This document shows positions 42,786 through 51,343 of a stretch of DNA of 64,000 bases, one piece after another. This DNA comes from Microbacterium mangrovi (GTDB taxonomy: Bacteria > Actinomycetota > Actinomycetes > Actinomycetales > Microbacteriaceae), in NCBI RefSeq assembly GCF_000802305.1, contig NZ_JTDK01000001.1, forward strand, positions 124,001 through 188,000, given 5' to 3'. Below the pieces are notes generated by a model. That model was given only the letters and a program-made list of their open reading frames with translations. It searched no databases and had not been told where the DNA came from. The position numbers and the translations under genes are program-made. Numbering within the stretch: the stretch's first letter is position 1; each line of letters starts with the position of its first letter.

Positions 42786-45692
42786 ATGTCTGAAAGCAAA
42801 CGCAGCGGCGTGTTCGGCGCCCTCGCGGGCCTTGTCGGTTTGAGTGCGCTGGCCGGTGTTCTGGTCGCGGCGGCGGTCACCCCGGCCGTGGCTGTGACGA
42901 GCTCCGCGGCGACGAACGCGATCACCATGTTCGACAACCTGCCGAGCGTGCTGACGATCGACAAGATCAGCCTTCCGTCGACCTTGTACTACAAGGACCC
43001 GAAGACGAAGAAGGACGCCGTGCTGGCGAAGTTCTACGACCAGAACCGGTCGCCGGTGACGTGGAAGCAGATCGCGCCCGTGATGTACGACGCGATCCTC
43101 TCCAGTGAGGATGCCCGCTACTACGAGCACGGCGGGGTCGACCTGGTCGGCACGACCAGCGCGGTGCTGTCCAACCTGAAGGGCCAGTCCTCGCGCGGCG
43201 GCTCCTCGATCAGCCAGCAGTACGTGAAGAACGTGCTCATCCAGCAGTGCGACTGGAACGCGAAGGGCAACAGCGTCGATGCAGCGGAGGAGTGCTGGCG
43301 GCAGGCAGCGGGGAGCAAGGGCCCGGACGGCATCAAGCGCAAGATCCAGGAGATGCGGTACGCGATCGCGCTGGAGCAGAAGTACTCGAAGAACGAGATC
43401 CTGCTCGGCTACTTGAACATCGCCCTGTTCGGCGGCACGAACTACGGGGTGGATGCCGCGTCCCGGTACTACTTCGGCATCCCCGCCTCCAAGCTCAGTG
43501 TCGCGCAGGCGGCGACCCTGGCCGGCATGGTGCAGGACCCGAACCTGTACCGCATCGACCTGCCCGCCGGGTCCACGCGAATCAAGGGCAAGGCCGCGAA
43601 CACCGCGAAGGACAAGATCGCGCTGGTCAAGAACGGCGACTACTACGACATGGTCGATCCGGCATCCGCCCCGAAGGATGCCGTGAAGATCACCGGCTAC
43701 TCGGTCACCAAGGAACGGCAGCTGTACGTGCTGGGCCGGATGCTGAAGAACGGGAAGATCACCCAGAAGCAGTACGACCAGGCCGCGACCGCCCCGATCG
43801 TGCCGAACATCACCCAGCCCACCGTGGGCTGCGCGAAGTCCACCGCACCGTACTACTGCGCGTACGTGCGCAACACGATCCTCACCGACAAGGCGTTCGG
43901 CGCCACCGCGTCCGACCGCGGCCGGATGCTGCAGAAGGGCGGGCTGAAGATCTACACCACCCTCGACCCGCGCGTGCAGAAAGCAGCCCAGACCGCCCAG
44001 AACACGTACAACCCGAAGACGATGTCGGGCACGGGGTTCGCGGGCAGATTCGGTTCCACGTCGGTCAGCGTCGAGGTGGGCACGGGGCGCGTGCTCGCGA
44101 TCGCGCAGAACACCACGTACAGCGACACGACCGACAAGAACGGCAAGACCGGCATCATCTACGCCGGCGATTCGAAGAACGGCGCCTCCGGCGGCTTCAA
44201 CGCGGGCTCGACCTTCAAGCTGTTCACCCTGCTCGCCTGGCTGAAGAAGGGCTACTCGATCTACGACCAGGTCAACGGGACCTACCAGCGGATCACGAAG
44301 TGGAAGGACTCCTGCGTCGAGGGCGGATACGTCCACACGGATGGCAGCTATGCGCGCAACTTCCAGAACGAGGCGGCGGTCTACGGCACCCCGGCGTTCT
44401 TCACCAAGGTGTCGCTGAACTCGGGCTTCTGGGGCATGGCGAGTCAGCTGGATCTCTGCGACATCGGCAAGACCGCCGCATCCCTCGGCGTGACGCGCGG
44501 TGACGGCACACCGATCCCGCTCGCCGCGAAGGGCGGCAGCTCGAACCCGGCGAACAATCCCGCCCCGTACGAGATCCTCGGCTCCGACAACGTCTCGCCG
44601 TTGGCCATGGCCGCGGCGTACGCCGCGGTGGCGAACGGCGGGATCTTCTGCCAGCCGAAGGTCATCGACAAGGTCATCGGCGCCGACGGGAAGCAGATCG
44701 CGACCCCCGATCGGACGTGCGAGAAGGTACTCGAGCCGAAGGTCGCCGCCGCGGCCGCCCATGCGCTCAAGGGCCCGATGGGCGCCGGCGGCACGGCGGT
44801 GACCGGCAACCCGAACGACGGCACCGAACTCATCGGCAAGACCGGCACGCACGACAACCTCCAGACGTGGCTGATCACCTCGAGCACGAAGGTCACCACG
44901 GCCAACTGGGTGGGCAATGCCATCGGGTTCGGCGACCTCGTCAACTCCTGGCACAAGGGCCGTCAGCTGTGGAACATCCGCTACCCGCTCGCCCGCGACA
45001 TCCAGGGCGCGATCGACGGGTGGTACAAGGGCGGGAAGTTCCACGTGCCCGCGAGCATCTACGACAAGACGCCTCAGAAGCCCGTTCCGAACGTCGTGGG
45101 CATGTCGCAGGCGGCCGCGACGAAGACGCTCCGGGATGCCGGATTCGACGCGCAGATCGGCTTCGCGGTCAGCTCCGGGCTGGCTGCGGGCGCCATTGCC
45201 CAGCAGAGCGCGCGCGCTGCGCGGCCCGGTGCCGTGATCACGCTTCACCCCAGCAACGGCGACGGCGGGTACGCATCCGTTCCGAACGTCGTCGGCATGA
45301 CCACCGGCGACGCGATCGACGCCCTGCTGCGCGCCGGATACGGATATGTGATCGGATCGTCGATCGATTCCAGCCGCGCCGCGGGCGTGATCGCCGAGCA
45401 GAGCGCCGTCTCCGCCGTCCGAGGTGCGCGCATCACGATCCGTCCCAGCACGGGGCGGGAGGCGAGTGCGCGGCCGACGCCCGCGTCGGTCGTTCCCGAT
45501 GTCGTCGGGCTCAGCACCGGCGAGGCGATCAATGCGCTTCTCCACGCCGGATTCACGTACGCGATCGGCCCGTCCGTCGACTCCGACCTGCTCGCCGGAA
45601 CCATCGTGAAGCAGTCCCCGGGGGCGCACTCGGCGCGCCCGGGCACCCGCATCACCATCCGACCCAGCAACGGCTCCGTCGATGCGGGATGA
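42786..45692 (+). CDS. Class A penicillin-binding protein with three PASTA domains
   Basis: A 968-aa bifunctional cell-wall synthase. After a cytosolic tail and one membrane helix (residues 10-36) comes a GT51 transglycosylase domain with catalytic Glu108 in SSEDARYYEHGGVD. It is followed by a transpeptidase with STFK near residue 475, SLN and KTGT. Three PASTA domains close it (VPNVVGMSQ, VPNVVGMTT and VPDVVGLST). PASTA domains sense muropeptide or lipid II. The start at 42786 fits actinobacterial homologues; GTG 42651 would add 45 poorly conserved residues. It is under array C. Confidence 0.92.
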   Translation: MSESKRSGVFGALAGLVGLSALAGVLVAAAVTPAVAVTSSAATNAITMFDNLPSVLTIDKISLPSTLYYKDPKTKKDAVLAKFYDQNRSPVTWKQIAPVMYDAILSSEDARYYEHGGVDLVGTTSAVLSNLKGQSSRGGSSISQQYVKNVLIQQCDWNAKGNSVDAAEECWRQAAGSKGPDGIKRKIQEMRYAIALEQKYSKNEILLGYLNIALFGGTNYGVDAASRYYFGIPASKLSVAQAATLAGMVQDPNLYRIDLPAGSTRIKGKAANTAKDKIALVKNGDYYDMVDPASAPKDAVKITGYSVTKERQLYVLGRMLKNGKITQKQYDQAATAPIVPNITQPTVGCAKSTAPYYCAYVRNTILTDKAFGATASDRGRMLQKGGLKIYTTLDPRVQKAAQTAQNTYNPKTMSGTGFAGRFGSTSVSVEVGTGRVLAIAQNTTYSDTTDKNGKTGIIYAGDSKNGASGGFNAGSTFKLFTLLAWLKKGYSIYDQVNGTYQRITKWKDSCVEGGYVHTDGSYARNFQNEAAVYGTPAFFTKVSLNSGFWGMASQLDLCDIGKTAASLGVTRGDGTPIPLAAKGGSSNPANNPAPYEILGSDNVSPLAMAAAYAAVANGGIFCQPKVIDKVIGADGKQIATPDRTCEKVLEPKVAAAAAHALKGPMGAGGTAVTGNPNDGTELIGKTGTHDNLQTWLITSSTKVTTANWVGNAIGFGDLVNSWHKGRQLWNIRYPLARDIQGAIDGWYKGGKFHVPASIYDKTPQKPVPNVVGMSQAAATKTLRDAGFDAQIGFAVSSGLAAGAIAQQSARAARPGAVITLHPSNGDGGYASVPNVVGMTTGDAIDALLRAGYGYVIGSSIDSSRAAGVIAEQSAVSAVRGARITIRPSTGREASARPTPASVVPDVVGLSTGEAINALLHAGFTYAIGPSVDSDLLAGTIVKQSPGAHSARPGTRITIRPSNGSVDAG

Positions 45693-45771
45693 CCGGGTCC
45701 GTGGCGCGGGGGGTTCCGCCGACCCCGTTGCACGGGCGAGCGCGAAAATCGCCCGATCGAGCCGGATCACT

Positions 45772-45842
45772 ACTCAAAAAGGCGAGGTTCACCACTCAAT
45801 CGCACGATTCGGCGAGCACGCGCCCGCTTCACCGCCTAGCGT
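45772..45842 (+). promoter_or_regulatory. Box array D: ACTCAA pair and TAGCGT -10
   Basis: ACTCAA at 45772 and 45794 (22 bp apart), TAGCGT at 45837 (43 bp after the second box). The distance from first box to -10 is 65 bp, the same as in arrays B, E and H. A degenerate GCACGG lies at 45730, two 21-bp steps upstream. About 177 nt of leader follow before the GTG at 46026. Confidence 0.75.
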
Positions 45843-45929
45843 TGGCGACGCCCGCGTGAACCTCACCGGGCAAGGCACGAGGCTCGACGGCTTCGACGGT
45901 CGTCACCCCTCACTGGTGTTCTGTGCCGG

Positions 45930-45978
45930 CCCGGTGGGCGTCTCATCCAATCTCCCCGACTGCGAGACGCCCACCGGG
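45930..45978 (+). other. Long perfect hairpin in a 5' leader
   Basis: CCCGGTGGGCGTCTC at 45930-45944 pairs perfectly with its complement at 45964-45978, across a 19-nt loop. It lies inside the predicted leader of the small gene at 46026. It has no U-run, so it is not a plain terminator. It could be a regulatory RNA structure or a protein-binding site. Confidence 0.65.
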
Positions 45979-46025
45979 AGCACCCGGGGCGCGCCCCGCA
46001 TCGGGCAGACGGGAACCAGCAGACA

Positions 46026-46277
46026 GTGAACCGCGACCGAGGAGACGCCTCGACGGCGCTCCGGGTGCGCGACTGGGATGACGTGCGGGTCCTCATCGCC
46101 GCGCTGGACGCCTTCGCGACGGATGCCGCAGCCCAGGCGCACGAGGAGGCCCGCTGGCAGGATGCCGACGTCCCCCAGGCGCACGTCGGCATCCTCCGCG
46201 ATTGGGCTTCTCGCGCCCGTCGCCTCTGCGAGCAGGCCGAACACGCGCTGATGTCGTCATCCGCGGAGGACGAGTAG
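46026..46277 (+). CDS. Small acidic helical protein under box control
   Basis: An 83-aa soluble protein, Ala/Asp/Glu-rich and likely all-helical (VRVLIAALDAFATDAAAQAHEEARWQDADVPQ). No family recognised and no Shine-Dalgarno is clear for GTG 46026; the in-frame GTG at 46065 with GGAG upstream is an alternative start. It lies between the PBP and the sortase and is preceded by array D and a hairpin leader. The frame is supported mainly by its promoter. Confidence 0.55.
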   Translation: MNRDRGDASTALRVRDWDDVRVLIAALDAFATDAAAQAHEEARWQDADVPQAHVGILRDWASRARRLCEQAEHALMSSSAEDE

Positions 46278-46299
46278 CCGGTCGGCCCCCGCGGGCGCT

Positions 46300-46391
46300 G
46301 CACAGATTTTTCGAGACACTACTCAATTCGGCCGAAAGACCACTCAAGGACGCCGGAATCGCCGAAACGCACGACGTGGGCGGTCGAGGAT
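46300..46391 (+). promoter_or_regulatory. Box array E: ACTCAA pair and GAGGAT element
   Basis: ACTCAA at 46321 and 46342, 21 bp apart, with GCACAG at 46300, one step further upstream. GAGGAT (46386-46391) starts 44 bp after the proximal box and keeps the -10 A and final T. It precedes the sortase gene and possibly reads on into the LuxR-type gene. Confidence 0.7.
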
Positions 46392-46482
46392 GATTCAGGC
46401 GGCGCGGCCTGCGTGCCGCGCGTGAACCCCGGCGATGCGCAGGACGCCACGAGCTGCCGTATGCCACAGGGGGAGAACGAGA

Positions 46483-47163
46483 ATGTCAACATCAACCGAT
46501 CCGCAGCGCTCCAACCGCGGGCGCGTCATCCTGATCGTGCTCGCCGGTCTCGCGGCGATCTTCATCGCGATCGGGGTCATCGGGTTCGTGTCCCAGTCCA
46601 GCGCGCCGCGCGGGTACACGGCGAAGGACATGCGCGGCAACACGGTACAGCTCGACCCGGGAGCCACGCCCGAGCCGTCGGCATCCGCCCGACCCGACGA
46701 CGGCGGGCGCCTCATCGTCGCGTCGGTGGGCCTGAACGTGCCCCTCGGCTCCCTGTCGGCGGTCAACGGCTCGATCGTGCCCCCCGGATTCACCTCGGCG
46801 TACTGGGTGCGCAATGTGGGTGTCCCTCTCAGTGCCGCGAAGTCCGGCACGGTCTACGTCGTCATGCACGCCCTGCGCAACGGCGGAATGGGTCCGGGCA
46901 ACTACCTCACCGACATCGAACGCCAGCGGAGCAAGGTCGCCGAGGGTGCGGCCGTCGACGTCGACGGGGTCAAGTACACCGTCACCGGATCACAGCTGAT
47001 CCGCAAGAACAAGATCGCCCAGTCCGCCTCGGTGTGGAAGAACACCCCGGGTCGCCTCGTGCTGATCACCTGCCTGGAGCACCCGGATGGTTCGCCGTCG
47101 ACCGACAACCTGGTCGTGACCGCCGAGCTCGCATCGGCACCCACACCGCAGACCGCCCGCTGA
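46483..47163 (+). CDS. Class F-like sortase
   Basis: A 226-aa transpeptidase that should attach secreted proteins to the cell wall. A single N-terminal helix (residues 14-37) anchors it and a Pro/Ala linker follows. The catalytic His129 lies in VVMHALRN and Cys197 in LVLITCLEH. The usual Arg near the C-terminal strand is not seen: the strand reads STDNLVVTAEL, so N209 or another residue takes that site. ATG 46483 has GGGGAG 8 nt upstream. It is driven by array E. Confidence 0.85.
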   Translation: MSTSTDPQRSNRGRVILIVLAGLAAIFIAIGVIGFVSQSSAPRGYTAKDMRGNTVQLDPGATPEPSASARPDDGGRLIVASVGLNVPLGSLSAVNGSIVPPGFTSAYWVRNVGVPLSAAKSGTVYVVMHALRNGGMGPGNYLTDIERQRSKVAEGAAVDVDGVKYTVTGSQLIRKNKIAQSASVWKNTPGRLVLITCLEHPDGSPSTDNLVVTAELASAPTPQTAR

Positions 47164-47199
47164 CCGATGGGCGACGCACGCCTGTCGCGCGCTGCGCGG

Positions 47200-47227
47200 T
47201 TGGCATACTCTGGGTGTTGCCTATGTA
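47200..47227 (+). promoter_or_regulatory. Possible own promoter of the LuxR-type gene
   Basis: TTGGCA at 47200-47205 and TATGTA at 47222-47227, 16 bp apart, lie just upstream of the regulator. No ACTCAA box is present here. A TACTCT hexamer in the spacer could be an alternative -10. Confidence 0.4.
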
Positions 47228-47246
47228 AACGTGGAGGGGGGCTCAC

Positions 47247-49775
47247 GTGTCGATGAGAGCGCAGGCGCTGCAGGCGGCTGTCGAGCGGTTGAGGTCAGGC
47301 TGGTCGATCGATGTGGTCGGTCGCCGGTTCGCCGGAAGAACACACTTCCTGCGCGGGGTGGCCGCGGCGCTCGAGAATGAGGCGTGGCGCGTGCTCTGGG
47401 TGCCGGGGAATGCCGCGGTGCAGTCGTCCGGCCCGGCGGCGCTCGACCTCGCCGGCCTGATGGACGGGCAGACACGCGGCCGATCCGCCTTGCGCACCGC
47501 CTTCGACGGGGTGCTGAACATGGCCGAGAACAAGCGGTTCGTCGCCATCATCGACGATTGGGACACCATGGACGAGGCGAGCGCGGGAGTTCTCCTCGCC
47601 GCTCAGCAACGGGCGAACTTCCCGATCGCGCGATCGAGCCTGCGGCGATGGACCCCGGCATCCTCCGCGGAGACGTCGCCCCGTGCACCGCACTCGTTCC
47701 TCGTGGATCTGCAGCCGATGCGCATCGATGAGCTCGAGCGAGTACTCACCACCTATCTGGAAGGACCGGTCGACAGCCCGACCCTCGCCCGCGTGCTCGC
47801 GAAGTCGGGCGGGGTCGTGGGTCTGGCCGTCAGCATCGTCGACGCCTGCCGTGCCGAAGGCATCCTCCAGAAGGAGGACGGGGTGTGGATCGCGAAAGAG
47901 GCGCTCTGGACGCCCACCCTGACGCGGATCGCCGAGGCCTACCTCGCCGATGTCGGCCCCGCCGAGCTGGACGCCCTCGAACTGCTGTCCATGGCCAGCG
48001 AGATCGAACTCCGCGCCGCCGTGCAACTGGTCGGCTGGGAGCCGATCGAGCGGCTCGAAGACAAGGCCCTCGTGCGGATCCACTCCGTCGGGGCGCGACA
48101 GCTGGTCGCGGTGATCCCGCCGATGGTGACCGAATTCCTGCGTCGGGAGGTCCATGAGACCAGACGTGCCCGCCTCGCCGGGCTGCTGACACAGATCCCG
48201 GGCCTTGACCCGGCCGCCGATCAGTTCGACGACGACCCCGCCTGGCGGCAGTCCGACGGCGTCTTCGTGCGCGCGATGGGCGAGCACATGCGGGCGAAGC
48301 GGAGCGCCGCGCGGGCGGAGTGGGTGAACAACCCGACGACGCTGACCTCACTCCGGTATCTCCGGGTGCTCAACGAGGAACACGCCGACCCGCGGGAGAT
48401 CGTCGCGGTGTTCGATGAGACCGACGCCGCCAGCGGAGACCCGTCCAGCAGAGCGCAGCTGCAGGTGCTGCGCGCCTGGTGGATCGCGTCGTTCGACGAC
48501 GACCTCGATGCGGCGCTCGCCCACCTGGAGGAGTCCCGGAGCGGCCTGGGCCGCTTCGAGCGTCTGATGGATGCCGCGACGGTCGATCTGCTCTCGAACT
48601 TCCGTGCGGTGCCGGAAGACGCCGAAGAACTGCTGCGCATCGACGCCGACCTGCCGCAGGCGGTCAAGGACAAGCTCAATGAGTCCATGCTGGCGACCTA
48701 CGTGAGCTGGGGGCGCTTCGATCTCGCACGGATCGTCCTCCCCGAGATCTCCGAAGGATTCACCGGGACGTACGTGCCCGGCTTCCTCCGGGGACTGGTC
48801 GCCCTGTTCGACGGCGAGCCGGGCGAGGCCCTCGACCTCGCGTACTCGTCGATCGAGACGGCGCGGGAGGCGCTCGACGGGCGGTCGCTGCGGTCGTTCA
48901 CCTACCTGGGCGCCCTCGCCCTCATCCTCAGCGGCCGCTACGCGGAGGCACGGACCCTGATCGACCTCGCGCTGTCGCTCGGCAAGCCTCCGCTGGTGCC
49001 GCAGATCATGCACATGGCGATCCTCAGTGCGGGGGGCCTGCTCGCGCGGCGTCGCGGGGATGACGAGACCGCGACTGTGATGCTCGCGCAGAGACGCCGT
49101 ATCGGGATCGATCAGGCCGGAATGCTTCCGCTGACCGAGTGGCCGGAAGCGCAGAAGGCCGTCAACGCCGACGAAGACGATGCGGCGGGTGCGATGCTGT
49201 GGCGCAGCGGCGTCCAGCAATGGTCGAACGGGGCGCGTCTTCGCGGGGTGCTCGACATGTTCGGTTCGCTCGAGCTGGCCTTCAGCGAAGAGCGGCTGCG
49301 GGAGCTCACGCGCTACGTCAGTTCCCTCCGGTCTCGGATGTTCTCGGTGCAGCTCGACTACGCGGTCGCGGTCGCGTCCGGTGAAGAGGCCGCCCTTCTC
49401 GATGCCGTTCCGGCGCTGACCGACGTCGGCACGCCCGGACGCGCCTATGCGGCCTTGAAACTGGTCCAGAAGATGCGGACGGGCGAAGTCGAGGAAGATC
49501 TGAAGAACGACCTGCAGCAGATCGCCACCGACCTGCGGCTCTCGCCCTCGCTGTCGGACGTGATGAACTTCCGGCAGTCCGCGCCCCGCCTGAGCAGGCG
49601 CGAGATCGAGATCGCCGAGCTGGCAGCGCACGGCCTCTCCAACCAGCAGATCGCGCAGAGGTTCACCCTCAGCACGCGCACCGTCGAGAATCACATCCAC
49701 CGGATCCTCCGCAAGACGGGTCTCGACCGCCGCGAGGCGCTGCGCGAATACATGCGGGCCGGCAACCTGCGCTAG
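47247..49775 (+). CDS. Large LuxR-family (LAL-type) regulator
   Basis: An 842-aa regulator with an N-terminal AAA/STAND-like region, a middle of helical repeats and a C-terminal LuxR/GerE helix-turn-helix (about residues 782-836, LSRREIEIAELAAHGLSNQQ). The Walker A-like segment is GRRFAGRTHF (residues 25-34), with Arg31 in place of the conserved Lys; the Walker B-like segment is RFVAIIDDWD. It is the only transcription factor inside the ACTCAA-box cluster and lies in its centre, so it is the leading candidate regulator. GTG start with GGAGG 9 nt upstream. Confidence 0.85.
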   Translation: MSMRAQALQAAVERLRSGWSIDVVGRRFAGRTHFLRGVAAALENEAWRVLWVPGNAAVQSSGPAALDLAGLMDGQTRGRSALRTAFDGVLNMAENKRFVAIIDDWDTMDEASAGVLLAAQQRANFPIARSSLRRWTPASSAETSPRAPHSFLVDLQPMRIDELERVLTTYLEGPVDSPTLARVLAKSGGVVGLAVSIVDACRAEGILQKEDGVWIAKEALWTPTLTRIAEAYLADVGPAELDALELLSMASEIELRAAVQLVGWEPIERLEDKALVRIHSVGARQLVAVIPPMVTEFLRREVHETRRARLAGLLTQIPGLDPAADQFDDDPAWRQSDGVFVRAMGEHMRAKRSAARAEWVNNPTTLTSLRYLRVLNEEHADPREIVAVFDETDAASGDPSSRAQLQVLRAWWIASFDDDLDAALAHLEESRSGLGRFERLMDAATVDLLSNFRAVPEDAEELLRIDADLPQAVKDKLNESMLATYVSWGRFDLARIVLPEISEGFTGTYVPGFLRGLVALFDGEPGEALDLAYSSIETAREALDGRSLRSFTYLGALALILSGRYAEARTLIDLALSLGKPPLVPQIMHMAILSAGGLLARRRGDDETATVMLAQRRRIGIDQAGMLPLTEWPEAQKAVNADEDDAAGAMLWRSGVQQWSNGARLRGVLDMFGSLELAFSEERLRELTRYVSSLRSRMFSVQLDYAVAVASGEEAALLDAVPALTDVGTPGRAYAALKLVQKMRTGEVEEDLKNDLQQIATDLRLSPSLSDVMNFRQSAPRLSRREIEIAELAAHGLSNQQIAQRFTLSTRTVENHIHRILRKTGLDRREALREYMRAGNLR

Positions 49776-50695
49776 CAACCGCGGACGACGACGAAGGACC
49801 GGCCGACCAGCAGCAGATCGTCCGCACTCGTCGTCCGCACCGCCCGAAGAGGACGAGGCGCGGCCGGACGCACTCTCGAGATGAGCCGGACGGGCCGTCG
49901 CTGTTCGGCGTCGGGCCGGAACTCGTGGCGGATGGGGCCCCGTCCGAAGACGCGCGCACCGGGCGCGAACGACACCGCCCATCGCCTCCCGGCAAGGCGT
50001 GCGGGGGCGCGCCCCGTGCGGGGGCCGATGCGTGCCGGGTGGCCGAGACTGCAGATCAATTCGTGGACGTCGCGGGCCAGTCCGACGTCCTCGATGGAGA
50101 CGGTCACCTGGCCGCAGGCGTCGACCGTGCCGGCCACGTCGATGACACCGGAGAGGAGCTCGCGCCGCTGACGCGTGGAGCTTCGCAGATATCGGACGGG
50201 GATGTTCCCTGATCCGTCGACACCCAGGAGGACGGATGCGCGTCCGCCCTCGGGCGGGTCGGAGCCCAGCCACGTCCCCATGGGATAGGGCGCCACCGGC
50301 AAGGTCGCGTCGTCCAGCACGAGCCCGGGCGTCGGAGCGAGTGAGTGGTTGCTCACGCCGTGCACGCTCAGGGTCTTGAGGATGTCCGTCGTCGACCTCG
50401 TGCTGCTATGGAGGCCGGGCGCTGCCCGGTGCTCCCTTGCGCTTTCGGACAGCAGACGATCGGCCAGCGTCTCGGTCGTCCACGGGTGCAGGGCGCCCAC
50501 GACGGTCCGCTCTCCGGTCGAGAAGGCCAGCTCGAAGCAGAGCCCGTCGCGGGCGGTGTCCGAGACCTCGGTGATCGCCACCGGCGCGCCCGACCCGCCG
50601 AAGACGAGGTCGCCGACCGAGAGGCTCCCGAGCAGCGCGTACCCGTGGGGTGTGGGAACAACCGTCGCCCGGTCCAGTCCTTTGTGAGCGGTCAT
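49772..50695 (-). CDS. Stand-alone decayed intein-like protein (Hint plus LAGLIDADG remnants)
   Basis: A 307-aa protein that reads like an intein with no extein. Block A (ATVVPTPHGYALLGSLSVGDLVF) lacks the first Cys, which falls at Gly6; block B (ERTVVGALHPWTT) keeps T64 and H70. LPVAPYPMGTWLG and LLSGVIDVAGTV are the two LAGLIDADG motifs, but the second has Ala188 where the catalytic Asp belongs. The C-terminal block keeps Cys307 but has Arg-Gly where His-Asn is needed. It should neither splice nor cut. The ATG coincides with the predicted transcription start of array F. Confidence 0.75.
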   Translation of the reverse strand: MTAHKGLDRATVVPTPHGYALLGSLSVGDLVFGGSGAPVAITEVSDTARDGLCFELAFSTGERTVVGALHPWTTETLADRLLSESAREHRAAPGLHSSTRSTTDILKTLSVHGVSNHSLAPTPGLVLDDATLPVAPYPMGTWLGSDPPEGGRASVLLGVDGSGNIPVRYLRSSTRQRRELLSGVIDVAGTVDACGQVTVSIEDVGLARDVHELICSLGHPARIGPRTGRAPARLAGRRWAVSFAPGARVFGRGPIRHEFRPDAEQRRPVRLISRVRPAAPRPLRAVRTTSADDLLLVGRSFVVVRGC

Positions 50696-50701
50696 ACCCC
50701 G

Positions 50702-50772
50702 AAACTATTGAGCGGCGTGGGCACCGAACGCGATTCCGGCGAGAGATGAGTGGTCGGCGCCCGGAATTGAGT
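50702..50772 (-). promoter_or_regulatory. Box array F: ACTCAA/ACTCAT pair and TAGTTT -10
   Basis: On the minus strand ACTCAA (50772-50767) and ACTCAT (50751-50746) are 21 bp apart and TAGTTT at 50707-50702 starts 44 bp after the proximal box. The -10 ends 7 bp before the ATG at 50695, so the transcript should be leaderless. It drives the intein-like gene. Confidence 0.75.
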
Positions 50773-50853
50773 GCGAAACGCGCGAAACCGGGGAGAGGGG
50801 TGGCGGCGGGAGTCGCGGTCCGCGTGTCCCCGGACGGGCAATCCCTGCCCGCT

Positions 50854-50966
50854 GCACGAAAAAGCGCGAACACTACTCAAATCGGGCATTTCGGTACTCA
50901 ATGGTGCGGATCCGATACTCAACAACACGGATGCGGGCGTCGCAGGAGGCGCCCGGATGCTGTCCT
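50854..50966 (+). promoter_or_regulatory. Box array G: three ACTCAA boxes, weak -10
   Basis: ACTCAA at 50875, 50896 and 50917, each 21 bp apart, with GCACGA one step upstream at 50854. At the expected 44-bp spacing the sequence is TGTCCT (50961-50966), a poor -10. It precedes the small membrane protein gene at 51019. The rest of the 324-bp gap is array F and spacer. Confidence 0.7.
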
Positions 50967-51018
50967 GGAAGGGCCGGTCGGAGAGCGAACCGGCCCTGGG
51001 GACGAACGGAGTGCGCGG

Positions 51019-51315
51019 ATGGAATCCCGCCCTGACGCGATCGACGGTGCCATGACCGGGCGGGTCGATCCGCCCACGGGCGTCTCGCAACTGGCTGAGA
51101 TCCTCGCCGCGCGCGACCTCGCGCCCGTCGTGAACACGCTCGACGACGCCGACAGTCCCCGCGTCAACTGGCGGTGGGTGGTCGGCATCGCGCTGGGCGT
51201 GGCGGTGCTCGCGCTCGCCGCGTCGATCATCCTGACGCAGAACGTGTCGCCGTTCATCCGGACGGCCGGATGCGACCTCATGGCCGGCTCGTCCTCGTGC
51301 ATCGTCACGGAGTGA
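51019..51315 (+). CDS. Small single-span membrane protein with a Cys pair
   Basis: A 98-aa protein with a cytosolic N-terminal half, one membrane helix at about residues 53-74 (WVVGIALGVAVLALAASIIL) and a short outer tail with two Cys (CDLMAGSSSC). No family recognised. GGAG lies 7 nt upstream of ATG 51019. It is box-controlled by array G. The tail could form a disulfide outside the membrane. Confidence 0.7.
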   Translation: MESRPDAIDGAMTGRVDPPTGVSQLAEILAARDLAPVVNTLDDADSPRVNWRWVVGIALGVAVLALAASIILTQNVSPFIRTAGCDLMAGSSSCIVTE

Positions 51316-51343
51316 CGCGCTTCCCCGGTTTTGCCGGATCGGT

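Noticed and set aside
42576..45770. A 1064-aa open frame opposite the penicillin-binding protein gene
   Set aside because: High GC leaves the opposite strand open; the composition is shadow-like and the plus-strand PBP carries all catalytic motifs.
45682..46029. Plus-strand frame covering box array D
   Set aside because: It reads across the boxes and leader hairpin and has arbitrary composition.
50708..50713. A further GCTCAA (minus strand) next to the -10 of array F
   Set aside because: It breaks the 21-bp phase and touches the -10, so it is probably chance.
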